Below are positions 10,865 to 22,333 of a stretch of DNA of 64,000 bases, in pieces. The translations under genes were made by a program, and so were the position numbers. A model generated the notes under the pieces. That model was not told where the DNA came from and did no database searches. It worked only from the letters and a program-made list of their open reading frames with translations. Origin of the DNA: Bimuria novae-zelandiae CBS 107.79 (taxonomy: Eukaryota; Ascomycota; Dothideomycetes; Pleosporales; Didymosphaeriaceae); the NCBI GenBank assembly GCA_010015655.1, contig ML976680.1, positions 619,517 to 683,516 on the forward strand, written 5' to 3'. Position 1 is the stretch's first letter, and each line of letters opens with the position of its first letter.

Positions 10865-12928
10865 ATGGGTAGTGATTCTAGCGATCTCTCAGTTTCTTAT
10901 GAGCCCGAGGAATGGGCGTACCCCGCTACTAAGCGCTATCGTCTTCGCCGAACCATGCTTCCTTTCCTTCCGTATCTTGACAAGGCTGGCAATACAGGAC
11001 CCTCCAGTACAGAGTCTGTTCCAGCTTACGATCTTGATACTGAATGGATCGACCTCGATGTCATTCGTCATTGGCTGCATACTTGCGATGAGTCTCACAA
11101 GGCACATTGCAACACTGGAATCACCGACCTGGCTCATTGGCGAGGGCCCGTGTGGCTTATTGATGTCTACAAAAGATGTGTTGTATCCGTTTCATCTCCG
11201 ATGAAGTACTTTGCTTTGAGCTACGTGTGGGGCAAAGAAGATACGACCTCATGCTTGGCTTTGGGCAGGGCTAACTTGCGCGAATTGCAAGTACCGGGTG
11301 CTTTGCGATCTGGACATCCAGGGATGCCCAAGTTACTCGATGATGTCATCTCACTCGTAGCAGCACTCGGAACGCAATATCTCTGGATCGATCGATTATG
11401 CATTGTGCAAGATGGTGGACTGGAGAAAAGCGCAGAGATCAACAGGATGGATACTATCTATGCTGGAGCATATGCTACGATTGTGGCTGCCCAGCCCGAA
11501 CTGAGAGGGCTCCCTTCGATCACAGGTCCAAGGGATTACAATATATCACAAGAGATGTACAGCACAGAGGCCAAAGGTCACATTGCAGGGCGACGCTATT
11601 CTGGAGGCTCCATGAGCGAGGTCATCTATTCTACAGCAGAACATTTTAAAACCGACCGGGAGGTTTTGGAAAATCTTTCTGCCAAACTTATGCAAAGCAA
11701 ATGGTACAGCCGTGGATGGACCTTCCAAGAACAGCTGTTCTCCAAACGACTCATAGTCTTTCACGACGATACTGTTAACTGGGAATGCCACTGCTGTGCT
11801 TTTCATGAAGCGCAGGGACGGATTATTCCAGATAGCATCTCACAATGCGAACGAGGTTCCACTGCACTGGAGAACACTACCAACATGAATATGCCAATAT
11901 GGCCAGATATGTATCGATACGCCCGCCTCGTAAGCCTTTTTAATTCTCGCGAACTTTCGTTTCCTAGCGACGTCACAGATGCTTTCGCTGGCGTTCTCTC
12001 GCATCTCAGCAGGAGCTACGACGGTGGTTTCATATCTGGTATTCCGGCACTTTTCTTCGATGCCGCCTTGCTCTGGCAACCTTACGGACCTTTGGAACGA
12101 CGAAAAGCGGGCAGCTTTCATGCTCCAGATGCAGGTAGCGTCCTGCCAAGCTGGTCCTGGGCTGGTTGGCACGGGACACTACAATCAGAAAGCTGGCGTT
12201 CCGCTTATGCGTATCTGCCTACCGATCCAGATTTCGCTGATATCGGAAACGAAGAGCGTTCCGAGCCCATTAGTTGGACTACCTTCCCAACCCGGCGGTG
12301 GTATTACTTGGATGACCACGGCGAGAGACACCCCATCAAAAACCCCCCACCTTCAGATAAGGACCACGAAATTGACGACCGGTGGCAACGCACCGACTGT
12401 GGCGCTGCTGGCAAGTCTTACTGGAATATCCGTGGCCAGGACACCCAGAACTTCATTTACCCCATCACTCTCCGCGATCCGCACTCCGCGCCTACACCAC
12501 CTATCAAGGCGCTTTATATTACCACCACCACCGCGCGTGCTCATCTCAAAGCCGGTTCGCTCTTCACCAATCGCCTAACCAGCTTCTGCCTCTGCGTCAA
12601 ACTTCATCATCCCTCAGCGTCTTCTGATGCAATCGGCTTTCTTCGGTTTCCATTCGATACCGACGAGCAATTACCTACACTACGCTCCGCTACGTACGAG
12701 ATCATTGAGTTATCTAGAGGCAAAGTCGAAAACCGCGACACCGAGAAAGTGGCATTTGACGAGTGGGACCAGCTGGATTGGTCGACGCTTGGCGACTTGT
12801 ATGAGTTCGCGAATGTTATGGCTATCTCGTGGAAGGATGGGGTTACGTACAGGGAGGCGGTGGGTAGAGTGGAGTGGGGAGCTTGGAGTGCGTTGGAGAA
12901 AGAAGACGTCGATGTGGTGCTTGGGTAA
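10865..12928 (+). CDS. HET-domain (heterokaryon incompatibility) protein 1
   Basis: Single exon, 687 aa. The N-terminus has the usual lead-in WIDLDVIRHWLHTCDESH (61-78) with C82. The HET domain follows: YFALSYVWG (115-123), YLWIDRLCIVQD (172-183), then INRMDTIYAGAYATIVAA and, further on, SRGWTFQEQLFSKRLI. These are the conserved blocks of HET proteins, TIR-like domains that trigger cell death when genetically unlike hyphae fuse. No WD40, NACHT or patatin partner domain is fused; the C-terminal 350 residues are unassigned. The ORF is intact, and there is no SNARE or NLR partner next to it, so its trigger is unknown. Confidence 0.92.
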   Translation: MGSDSSDLSVSYEPEEWAYPATKRYRLRRTMLPFLPYLDKAGNTGPSSTESVPAYDLDTEWIDLDVIRHWLHTCDESHKAHCNTGITDLAHWRGPVWLIDVYKRCVVSVSSPMKYFALSYVWGKEDTTSCLALGRANLRELQVPGALRSGHPGMPKLLDDVISLVAALGTQYLWIDRLCIVQDGGLEKSAEINRMDTIYAGAYATIVAAQPELRGLPSITGPRDYNISQEMYSTEAKGHIAGRRYSGGSMSEVIYSTAEHFKTDREVLENLSAKLMQSKWYSRGWTFQEQLFSKRLIVFHDDTVNWECHCCAFHEAQGRIIPDSISQCERGSTALENTTNMNMPIWPDMYRYARLVSLFNSRELSFPSDVTDAFAGVLSHLSRSYDGGFISGIPALFFDAALLWQPYGPLERRKAGSFHAPDAGSVLPSWSWAGWHGTLQSESWRSAYAYLPTDPDFADIGNEERSEPISWTTFPTRRWYYLDDHGERHPIKNPPPSDKDHEIDDRWQRTDCGAAGKSYWNIRGQDTQNFIYPITLRDPHSAPTPPIKALYITTTTARAHLKAGSLFTNRLTSFCLCVKLHHPSASSDAIGFLRFPFDTDEQLPTLRSATYEIIELSRGKVENRDTEKVAFDEWDQLDWSTLGDLYEFANVMAISWKDGVTYREAVGRVEWGAWSALEKEDVDVVLG

Positions 12929-13925
12929 CTTACCTACTGAAAACTGATGGTGACGATGTTAGGGAGGCTTTAGATCGGCGTTGCTAGTATTTGCGGTCAA
13001 GTCCTGACTGTCACAGAAAGAGTTCAGGAGGAGCGAATGCCGATTGGCGGCTCTGCATGCTAGATGTGGACGAAGACAAGATCACTCAGCAGTGTGAACT
13101 GGCGGCATCCGAGATTGGATCTCACGTACTGCTTTCGAAACTGTCTTGTCAAAACAAGTTGACAGAGTCCTGCATGCGCCAATTTAAAGGTCATGAATCA
13201 AGGCGGACATTCGTGCGCGATGCGCCAAAAATTCAGAGTCTGAAAGAATCCGTGGATCTCAAGAGAACAACCCACAACCGCCAACGCAACGCGTTTCAAA
13301 CCATGGAATGCATTTGGGCACTTCGCCGCTGTCAGGTATCCTTCAAATTACCGATAATACCCACGGGTGTGACGACACCATAATCAACGATAATGTGACG
13401 TTCCACAGTCGCTTCAACTTCAAACTGTACTCGCTTCTCGCAACTGGACACGGCAGCCGGCCCGGCAAATTAGATGAAGCCTCAATATCGACCTCACCAC
13501 AGCCGCTACTTCGCGAGATTACTGCCCAATCGATATTGCGTCTGAAACACGTATCCTTGGCACTTACTTCTCGTTATAAGTGTAGCAAGCATCTATATGG
13601 CGGCTAAAGCGATTTCCAGAATCTGGTAGATGACAGCACTGCATAATGTAAAATGTGGAGGGCAGGCGGAGCGCATGCCCAGCGCCTCCAGGTCAGACGA
13701 CTGCTCCACGGTTATTACTATGGGGTTTATGCACGAATTCCGGGCGGCGGATAGAGTGTGGATCGTCATCATGTCTACACCGAGTGCAGTCCGCAAGCCT
13801 GGAAACGGGGGCGACGATGGGGTATATAAGTGCCGCGGCGTGGACAATTATTTAGATATCGACACGCGTGTCGAACAGTACATCGCTACATCGGAGAGAT
13901 CCCTGCGCGGTCCGCTCTTTTCGCT
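12929..13925. other. Intergenic, includes AA9 promoter
   Basis: About 1 kb with only short ORFs. A TATA-like TATATAA lies near its right end. Nothing else supported. Confidence 0.5.
13823..13829 (+). promoter_or_regulatory. TATA-like box of the AA9 gene
   Basis: TATATAA 97 bp upstream of the AA9 start codon, a normal distance for an inducible fungal promoter. Position and sequence only. Confidence 0.5.
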
Positions 13926-14898
13926 ATGAAGTACTTCGCCGCTGCTGTGCTTTCTCTTTTGCCGGCGCTCGCGTCCGCGCACTGCGTCGCTCAGCGCGTT
14001 CGTGTGAACGGTGCTGTGAGTTATACGTCTAGTCTATAGAACTCTGTTAGATATGCTTATACGATTATCAGGATCAAGGTCAGCTCGTCGGCATCCGCAC
14101 GCCCAACTCGAACAACCCCATCCAAAATGTCAATGACGGCAACTTCGCTTGCAACTCCGGCTTCCACACTCCCGTCTCTTCAACAATAATCAACGTTAAC
14201 GCTGGCGATAAAGTCGGAACCATGTGGGGCCATGTCATCGGCGGTGCTCAATTTCCGGGCGACGAAGATAATCCGATCGCTGCTTCCCACAAGGGTACGT
14301 CCCACCTTCCTTGATCACCATCGCAATGGCTAATTATACACAGGTCCCACAATATTCTACCTGTACGTTGCACCTTCCAGATGCTCTCCAGGAACTCCCA
14401 ACCTTACATATGTGTAGTGCAAAGGTCGATAACGCAGCCACCGCCTCCGGCCAAGGCCTCAAATGGTTCAAGATCGGCGAAGATGGTCTCGATGGCTCCG
14501 GTAAATGGGGCGTCGACCGCATGATCTCTAACGGCGGATGGGTCGACTTCACGATTCCTACCTGCGTTGCTCCAGGGCAGTATCTTCTCCGCACCGAAAT
14601 TATCGCTTTGCACTCGGCGAGCAACCAGGGTCAGGCGCAGTTCTACATCGTAAGTTCATGCTTTCGGGTTTTGATCCTACAGTCGAGAGAGTGCGTGTAC
14701 TAATGAGCGATGTAGGGATGCGCCCAGATCAACGTCAGTAGCTCAGGGACGAGCACCGGCAGCCAGACTGTGAGCTTCCCGGGTGCTTACTCGGCGAATG
14801 ACCCGGGGATCTTGGTGAGCATATATAATAATGTTGGTCAGCCTGTGGGGAACGGGCAGCCATATAAGATCCCGGGGCCGGCGAAGCTGAGCTGCTGA
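13926..14898 (+). CDS. AA9 lytic polysaccharide monooxygenase (former GH61)
   Basis: Five exons: 13926-14015, 14072-14294, 14344-14362 (only 19 bp), 14418-14649 and 14716-14898; all junctions GT-AG and in phase; 248 aa. The signal peptide [18 protein letters not shown] leaves His19 as the mature N-terminus, as an LPMO requires. The copper histidine brace is H19 and H103 (SHKGP), with Y187 in QFY as the axial residue; H176 (ALHSA) and Q185 complete the second shell. Other AA9 landmarks are W127-F-K-I, P158 and the C160 and C190 cysteines, and PGAY. It has no CBM1. AA9 enzymes oxidatively cleave cellulose or xyloglucan outside the cell. Earlier short ORFs here are intron read-through. Confidence 0.95.
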
Positions 14899-15510
14899 AT
14901 TGGTCGATGGGAGCGAAGATAAGACGCTTGCGGATAGGGCCATGTTGTGCATTGCATATCTTTGTGCTGAATATAGTCGTATAATGATATTGGAATAGCA
15001 GGACCAGAGCTGCTGGTACTTGTGAGTGCCTTACGAGGACAAAGTACGTGAACAACAACAAGCTAAACTCTGTCAATCATTGTGGCTCTAGATAGTAAGT
15101 GTACTGTTGCATCTAAAGACAAGTCGTGGTCAAATTCAAAGTCAAAGGGGTTACGAAAATGCAAGACATCACGCTGCAGTGCTCTCTCTACCGCTTCATC
15201 AATCATCGCAGGTGCCTTCATTTTTGAGTACTTCTTTTGATCCAGGATATGACGCTAACATCTTCAGGCATGCTGAAGTGTCACATTGTGTCGTGAAACA
15301 CTGTCCATCCATCCGCGAGCAACTGCTCCATCATAAACAAGTCCGTGGCCTCACTAGCCAGGCTCACGTAAATGGCCTACATACCAGATATGACGGACCG
15401 TCTCAAACCCATTTACCTGCGCCAGGTGCTGTGTCACCTAGAAGTATATCATCAGCACTGATCGACGTGGGACACAGCTCGCTCGCCACTCAGAGCCAGC
15501 CCTACAACGT
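14899..15510. other. Intergenic between AA9 and BTB gene
   Basis: About 600 bp between the 3' ends of converging genes. Nothing but short ORFs. Confidence 0.5.
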
Positions 15511-16340
15511 CTAGACCTTCTCATAATACTTGTCCAGGTCACGAAACAATGCGTCCGAAAAATCTGCATGTCTCAAGAGCACCGTTGCTTTCAAGGCATC
15601 TCTCAAAGCCTCCTCCAGGTACTCATCGATGTCCTCGCACCACCAATCGGTTGCCATATAGGAGCAGAAGTCGGCGATAAGTCGGCGGGCGGGTGATCCT
15701 TCAGATGTGCCCCGGTAGATGACGCGGACTGCCTCTCCTGAAGGAATGACGAGATTGGTGAGAGCCATATGCACAATAGTCTCGAGGACGGCATTCTTGA
15801 AGACCGCATCCTTGAGCTGTTCGCCGAGGACGTACAAAGTCGCAAGGAATGGAGTGTCAAAACCGAGAGGTACATCGTCCTCAGCCACCCGAGGAATCGT
15901 CCCTAAGTAAAGCCAATGGACGTAGGAGTTGAAGGCATCGCCATCGGAAACGATGGAGATGGTGTGCTTGTCATCGCGGCTCGCATCCCACTCACACTTG
16001 GTGGCGGCCTGGAAGAACTTGGATGAAGCGCGCAGGAGATCGCGCGGGACGTAGAACTGGCGCGGCTCGGCCTTCGCGTGCTGCTCTAACTGTGTGAAGG
16101 AATCGGTCTTTTCGGTCTGCCCGTCCTGCTCGTCTTCATAGTTGACGATGACCTTGATCGTAGGTCCGCCGAATCTATACGTTTGTCAGAAACGAATTTC
16201 AACTGTTCCGTTAGAGCAAGATGCACATACTCTTTGGATTTTGACTTGAGAACTAAAGGAGAGCTACAAGTCAGCTCAAGTCTTATATATACGGTCAGTC
16301 TGGGGTATGGCTTACTGCGGTGATCTTTTGTCGGTGCCAT
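15511..16340 (-). CDS. BTB/POZ domain protein 1
   Basis: Three exons: 16316-16340, 16231-16252 and 15511-16174, with introns of 63 and 56 bp, all in phase; 236 aa. The protein starts MAPTKDHR and reaches the BTB fold at FGGPTIKVIVNYED, then FYVPRDLLRASSKFFQAA (the F.V....L...S..F signature) and YVHWLYLGTIP. After it comes the YVLGEQLKDAVFKNAVLE helix typical of fungal orphan BTB proteins. There is no Kelch, BACK or MATH domain, so it may be a free-standing dimerisation or Cul3-adaptor-like protein. It shares this architecture with the genes at 27533 and 29198, so they are paralogues. The two tiny first exons are inferred from frame and splice consensus. Confidence 0.8.
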
Positions 16341-16981
16341 TGAAGCAGCTTCTTTGACGCTGTAGCGTCGTCGTCGTTGTCGCTTTGCAATGCAAGATGC
16401 GGGTTCAAAGAGTCTGTTGAGTAGCCGCCTTAAGTGCGGCAGCTTTGCAATGGAGATCACCGCCGATGAAAGATCGGCCGAGTTGGCATGTTCTGGCATT
16501 TTGGGGTGGTGTTGTCGTGGTGTATTATATAGAGCGCAGGAAAGAGATGCGCCGCGCCCGAGCTCGAAGTCTAGCCGAAACGGGGAATAATTGTGAGGCC
16601 ACCTCTCATGACTGAGGTGGTCGAAGTGAAGTTGAACACTTCAACCCTGGTGCAAGTATGATTCCAGTACAACACCTTTTAATTCCTTTGGAGCAAACGC
16701 GATGTCCATTGGCTCATTGACGCACGCGATCCACCTGTCAACAAGGAATCAGCAGCGTGATCATGTATGTATTTGGTAAGGAAACAATCAGTGTGACGGC
16801 CTCTTGATTGTCTGGCAATGGTTTCATTTCCCACCTTGTCGCTAAATGCAAAACACAGGGTCTCAAGGCAAGATACGAGCAGAACTCAATCCTTGGACTC
16901 CTAGTCATCTAACGGAGAAGTTTCTGAACATACGACGTACTCAGAAATGCTGACGAAGCGTTGAAACCACGTTGAGCGCTT
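16341..16981. other. Intergenic, BTB promoter side
   Basis: About 640 bp. No ORF or repeat of note. Confidence 0.5.
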
Positions 16982-18591
16982 TCACTGCTTCGCATAGCCC
17001 GCTCGCGTCAAACGCCGACGCAACTCTTCCCGGGCGGTTGGGGCTCGTTCCGCCGTCCCTGTCATGGCCATATCTCTAGCCGCTCTGGTGTCCATATCAT
17101 CCAGGTCCGTCGCAGGCGAGTCTAAGTCTGGTATGTGCGCCATCGGCTGTACATTTTCCTGACCCGCTGCTAGGAATGGTGACGGTGGTAGATTCTCCAG
17201 GTTTACCGCCGGTGTCACACCGTTCATTAGGGCTGGGTCAACAGGCATATCAAACCCATTATGTTGAGAATCAAAGTGGTAGAACGATGGGTGTTGCTGT
17301 GCTGCTTCGATCTGAAGTTGTCCGTTGGAGGAGTCGGCTCTCTCGATCGGGCGCGGCTGTGGGGATGACACGAATTGCTGGGATAACGGAGGCGTCGATT
17401 GTGACTCAATAGAGTCCTGCGATGGCGGTGCCCATCGTGTTGGTTGGCCTGTTCTTATCCTCTCGATGGCAAGACCCTTGTTCATCTCGCTGCACTCTGG
17501 GCAGTTGCGGATGACTTGGCTGACTGTCTCCTTGATACGCACCCAGTGGAAGGACTCCGCTATCGTAGCTGTCGTCTTGTTGATGCCTCCGTGAGCTTTA
17601 TGATGCACGTCTCGGGCGATTTCATATTGACGTTGAGGATCAGAGATCACCTCTTTGCCTTTGAGCATGAGGCGTTCCGGACCTGCTGAGCTGGCCGGAT
17701 ATAGCTTGTAATGTGTTGCAGCGCTGCGAAGTCGGCTCTTCTCTGCTCTATCTGCGCCATGTGGGTATTTGCCGTTCTTGAGGTAGAAGCGGATTTTGTC
17801 GAAACGTTCCTCTGAAATAAAGTCGTCATCTTGGCCCAAGTCTCTACCATATATGATCGCATCCACAAGTTCACCTGGATATGACTTCAGGTTGCCACAG
17901 CCTTTGACGCGGCCCAGCCGTTTGAAACCGAGCGCGTCCCATATTCGGCAGGAGGCGACGTTAGTCTCGTAGACGAGATTGAAGACAGAGTACGTGTAAC
18001 CCTACGGAGAACGGAGATTAGGTGACATTGCTCCGGTGGTATTCGCGTATGTAGACTTACCAATTTGGGAGCCCAGTCTAGATATATCTCACCCATTAAA
18101 CGACCCACACCGCGATTTCGTGATGCATCCGTAACCAAGAAACCACCATTACATACATGGCTTGATCGACCAGGGTAATTCGGCTTGATATAGAAGCTGC
18201 CCAAGCATTCCCTCTCCCAATCACAGCCGTTTCGTGCCATCTCATGTATTTGCCGTCCATCGTGAATCTCACCTAACAACACGATGGCCCCAAAAACACC
18301 GAACCAGTACGGACCGAAGCTCTCAAACGGAAGCGGGTCGACCATGGGATATGTGTCGCCCTTCTCAATTTCCCGCCCCAGCTGGTCACAAAGATAGGCG
18401 AGTAGTGTAATAGGAACTTGGTTAGGCGCGGAGAATGGTATAACGGTCGCAATCGTTACGCGATCGCGCAAAGTCACTTGACGAGGGGCCACGCCAACAG
18501 GCAAAGGACCGCCCGGCGGTGGGTAAGGTACATTGCCTGATGTGCGCATAGTGATGGGCGCGGTTGGGTCTTCCATCATGGCAGGTGGCAT
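16982..18591 (-). CDS. Spt10-like GNAT acetyltransferase with integrase-type H2C2 zinc domain
   Basis: Two exons, 18061-18591 and 16982-18001, with a 59 bp intron (18002-18060) falling inside the GNAT fold; 516 aa. The acetyltransferase core is GFLVTDASRNRGVGRLMGE (150-168) with acetyl-CoA loop R158-NRGVG, continuing after the intron as NLVYETNVASCRIWDALGFK. A HHCC zinc domain follows: H310, H314, C344 and C347 in HHKAHGGINKT...NCPEC, the pattern of retroviral and retrotransposon integrases. GNAT plus H2C2 is the known make-up of yeast Spt10, which binds histone promoters through this finger. The C-terminal 160 residues are disordered and Ser/Pro/Gln-rich. Nearby ORFs do not include reverse transcriptase, so this is a host gene and not a retroelement remnant. 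Confidence 0.8.
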
Positions 18592-19742
18592 CGCCAGGTG
18601 TATATGTCGGCCTTTGCTGAAAGTGTCTTTGTAAGATACAGCCGCACTGATTGGTTATCAGAATACCTTGCTGGGGTGTCAGTTATGAAGCATTGCACGG
18701 TAGAAGCTGCTGAACGCCGCGCGGGGCAGTATCCCCTACAACCGGAGGCCATGTTCTGCACAGCACATACATCCAAGGTATGTTCTCGACAATGCTGTGT
18801 GCAGAAGGAATTATGGGGCAGCGGCAGACGGGACTTACTCGGTCGCGGGAGTGGGATCACATATACTGAGGCGTGACTGAGATTGATCAGTGTGATCAAA
18901 GATGGTTTGGAAGATCCCCAACTTTCGCTTGCCCAGCCAGTCATGTCTTAGCTCGTGCCAAGAATCAGCCATCGTCACCTATCTCCCCTCGGATTCTCCG
19001 AAAGAGTAATAGAGTTTTGGGCATTATTGTAAATCCCATCATGTCTTTATTTGTAACGGGTTTAATGATTGTGTAAAGTGAACCTACGAGCAAACTCGAT
19101 TCTTCTTTAAACGAACTGCGACCTATAGATACAGCCCTGGAGTAAGTATGTATAAGGAGTGGCACGAAGCCGATGGCGGTGGTCATGCCATCTTCTGGAC
19201 GTAAGATTCGGAATTAACAAATTGACGCGCATTCATGTTATGTTGCATAGTCTTGGCACGTCAGCACATTCGACCACGCCTTTGCATCGGATCCGTGGAT
19301 ACTACCAGTGCTTGGGAGGTACCAAAACTACGATTTAAACGGCCATATTGGATATACAGAAGCTTAAGACTCTCAATTTTTTGCGAAATCAACGACCGCA
19401 ACCAATGTAGAGTTTTTCTGCCAAGCGCGCCTCGATGACAAGGGTTTCTGCGTGAGACTGAAATGGGTTAAAGGATGGATATCAACAAATGCTGTAGTAA
19501 CGATGGAGTTAAGTCTACATTCCTTGGCTAACTCTTCCACACGGTCATCCCGGCCGTAACGTGATATCACATATCCGAAACGTTTATATTCGTTCTTGGC
19601 TTGTCAACAGAATACCACAACGACAAAGAGAAGGTGAAGAGACGTGATGGACTATAAGAATGTATAAAACACCACCTAGAATTGCTCTGTACCGTATCAA
19701 GGAGCTTTTCATCTGTCTGTCGCAGCCTCACCATCTCCCGCC
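18592..19742. other. Intergenic between Spt10-like and GMC genes
   Basis: About 1.15 kb between divergent starts; no supported gene. A TATA box for the GMC locus lies near the right end. Confidence 0.5.
19663..19668 (+). promoter_or_regulatory. TATA box of the GMC locus
   Basis: TATAAA 75 bp upstream of the start codon at 19743. Confidence 0.5.
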
Positions 19743-21799
19743 ATGAAAGCAGCAGTTACCCTCCTCAGTCTCGCCATTATGCAAGCGATCGCTCAAAATG
19801 CGGAGTACGAATACGTGGTCATCGGTTCTGGGCCTGGAGGCGGTACTATAGCAGCAAACCTCGCCCGCGCAGGGCACTCTGTCTTCCTCATCGAAGCTGG
19901 AGGAGATCACGGAGATAGCCTGCTACAGCAGATCCCGAGCATGTAAAGTCTCCTCTGCTCACCCTCAAACTGTTATCTGACTATGTCTAGGGCGGATCCA
20001 TAGGCAGAAGATCCAACCATGTCATGGGAGTTCTACCTCCATCGTTACCAAGACGAAGAGCAAGCCTACAGGGACTCGAAATATACATGGCGCAACAATG
20101 ATAACACCCTGTATGTTGGAACGGATCCACCAGAGGGAGTAGAGTCCCTTGGAATACTGTATCCAAGAGCAGGGACGTTGGGTGGCTGTGGGAATCATAA
20201 CGCTCTCAATCTTTCGTGAGTAGACTCCATGAATAGGACCTTTCTGTACCACAACCCAACTCTTTTGTTGACATTTATCCTCGCACGAAGATTACTCCCG
20301 GACAACGACTGGGATCGTATTGCCAACCTGACAGGCGATTCTACGTGGAGCGTTGAAACTATGAGGCGTTATTATAAGCAGATTGAGAACAACCATTATG
20401 TTCCCAGAAACGGTACCGAGAGCAAGGGACATGGTTTCAACGGCTGGCTTGGGGTGAGTTCACGCGTAGCCTGGCTATACATAATGTTGTCTAACCAATT
20501 AGTCCAATCGCAACGAGATTGATCTCTTCGACCCACAGCCTGGCTTCATTGAGCATCTTCAACGACTGTTTTGTGCTACTGGAAAAGTCTGCCCGGATAG
20601 CACTCAAGAGACTTTCACCCTGCTCCAACGAGATCTGAACCGGATCGACCGAGACCGTTATGAGGAGACGGAGCAGCGCGCAAACCTATCTCCGGGACAC
20701 GATCAACGAACTCAATGACGATGGCTCACAAACATATCCCCTGACAATTGCCACCAACTCCTTGGCGACGCGCGTGCTTTTCGACACTTCCGGTGGAAAG
20801 CCACGTGCAACTAGGGTTTCCTTTCTTCGCGGGCAAGCTCTGTACCGTGCCGACCGCCGCGACAACGGCCTCCAAGTTGGCGAGTCCTTGGAAGTCATAG
20901 CGACGAGGGAAGTGATCGTCTCCGGGGGTGCTTTCAACACGCCGCAAATCCTCAAGCTAAGCGGAATTGGTCCTGTCGACGAACTCAAGAGCTTCAACAT
21001 TTCCCTTGTGAAAGAGCTGCCCGCGGTCGGACCGAATCTCATAGACAACTACGAAGCCGGTATTCAAGTTGAAGCATCGACGCCCCATGGGTCGCCCTTT
21101 GAAAACTGCACCAACCTCGCTCCCGACGACCCCTGCTTGCGCGAATGGCAGGAGCATGACACCGGACCGTATGGCATGGGCGCAACCCCAGCCGGTATGC
21201 TATATCGCTCCAACGTCAATGTAGACGCAGACACGGACCTTTTCCTTTTTGGTGCAGCTGGCACAGTCTTCGATGGGTACTTCCCGGGATTCTCAACAGC
21301 GCAAGCTTCACTGAATTCATCGTTCTGGTCGGTCGTGAAGATGCAGTACCAGAACCATGCGGGTACAGTCACGCTGCGCTCTGCGGATCCGCAGGGCACG
21401 CCCGTCATCAACTTCAACTACTTCTTTGAAGAGCGCGGGCATGACTTGCAGGCGATGAGCGAGGGCATACAGTTCGTACTGGATGTTTTGAGGGATACAC
21501 CGCCTCCATACGGACCGTACACGATTATTCAGCCAGACCCGAGCATTGACATGAAGCAAGCGATTATGGATCAGGCATTCTCGCACCATGCGAGTGGGAC
21601 GTGTCGCATTGGACTGAGCGATACAGACTCTTGCGTGGATTCTAGATTTCGTGTCCACGGCGTGGAGGAGCTTAGGGTTGTTGATGCGAGCGTCTTTCCG
21701 GATGTACCGGGAGGTTTTCCGATCCTGCCGACGTTCTTGGTGGGTACGAAGGCCTCGGATGTCATTCTACAGGACGCTGGCGAGCGTGTGGCCGTGTAG
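19743..21799 (+). pseudogene. Secreted GMC oxidoreductase, broken by a stop codon and a frameshift
   Basis: Recognisable exons: 19743-19942, 19991-20215, 20291-20453 and 20503-21799. A signal peptide (MKAAVTLLSLAIMQAIA) precedes the FAD Rossmann motif VIGSGPGGG. GMC landmarks follow: LYPRAGTLGGCGNHNALN, DNDWDRIANLTGDSTW, RRRSSAQTYLRDTINEL, the FSHHASGTCRIG active-site His region and RVVDASVFPDVPGGFP. Two lesions block translation. With the only canonical splice, codon TAG (20001-20003) lies in frame just before AEDPTMSW; a CAG-to-TAG change (CpA to TpA) would explain it. At about 20655-20662 the frame jumps from RIDRDRYEE to MRRRSS without an intron, with the usual intervening 15-25 residues missing. 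Family members oxidise alcohols, aryl alcohols or sugars. An assembly error is the alternative. Confidence 0.8.
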
Positions 21800-22333
21800 G
21801 CTATCCGGCAGCGACACTGTCATTTCATCGTGACCAAGGTCTCAGAATGACGTAGTGAGACATAACAATGCGCATGTTTGTTTACAGCGCACATGTTTTC
21901 CTTGGGTACACCAGGTTTTCTGGGTGGGTTAACCTGGAGATGATCAACAAAGGGGTGGTCCGAGCGCGCATGAGCAAGCGAGATCTGAGTAGGGGTCGTG
22001 CACGCGTCTCAGATATGGATCTAGTCGTAGTTTTTTGAACGATGCGCCCGCAGACGCTCAACGCCAGTCCTCTTGCGCTTTTTGGCCTTCATTGCTAGCT
22101 TCTATTCGCTCACGATAGTCGTTTCGACCCGAGTGGACAGGCGATGTGTCAAAAATTTGCTTAGGGCATCTTTGGTCATCGCGTTGCGTCATGCCCAGCC
22201 TCCGCTAATTGGTGGCACTGCATGGGGCGAGACCAAGGTAGGCCGCAAAGAGTTTCCACGCCCAGCCGAATAAGTTCAACATGCTGCCGGACCCTTGATT
22301 GATTGTTGAACGAGACCCGACGTCACCCACCAG
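21800..22333. other. Intergenic between GMC locus and DUF2985 gene
   Basis: About 530 bp, nothing beyond short ORFs. Confidence 0.5.

Noticed and set aside
16982..17866. Retrotransposon integrase fragment
   Set aside because: The H2C2 motif is spliced in frame to a GNAT domain and no reverse transcriptase or LTR is present; annotated as Spt10-like.
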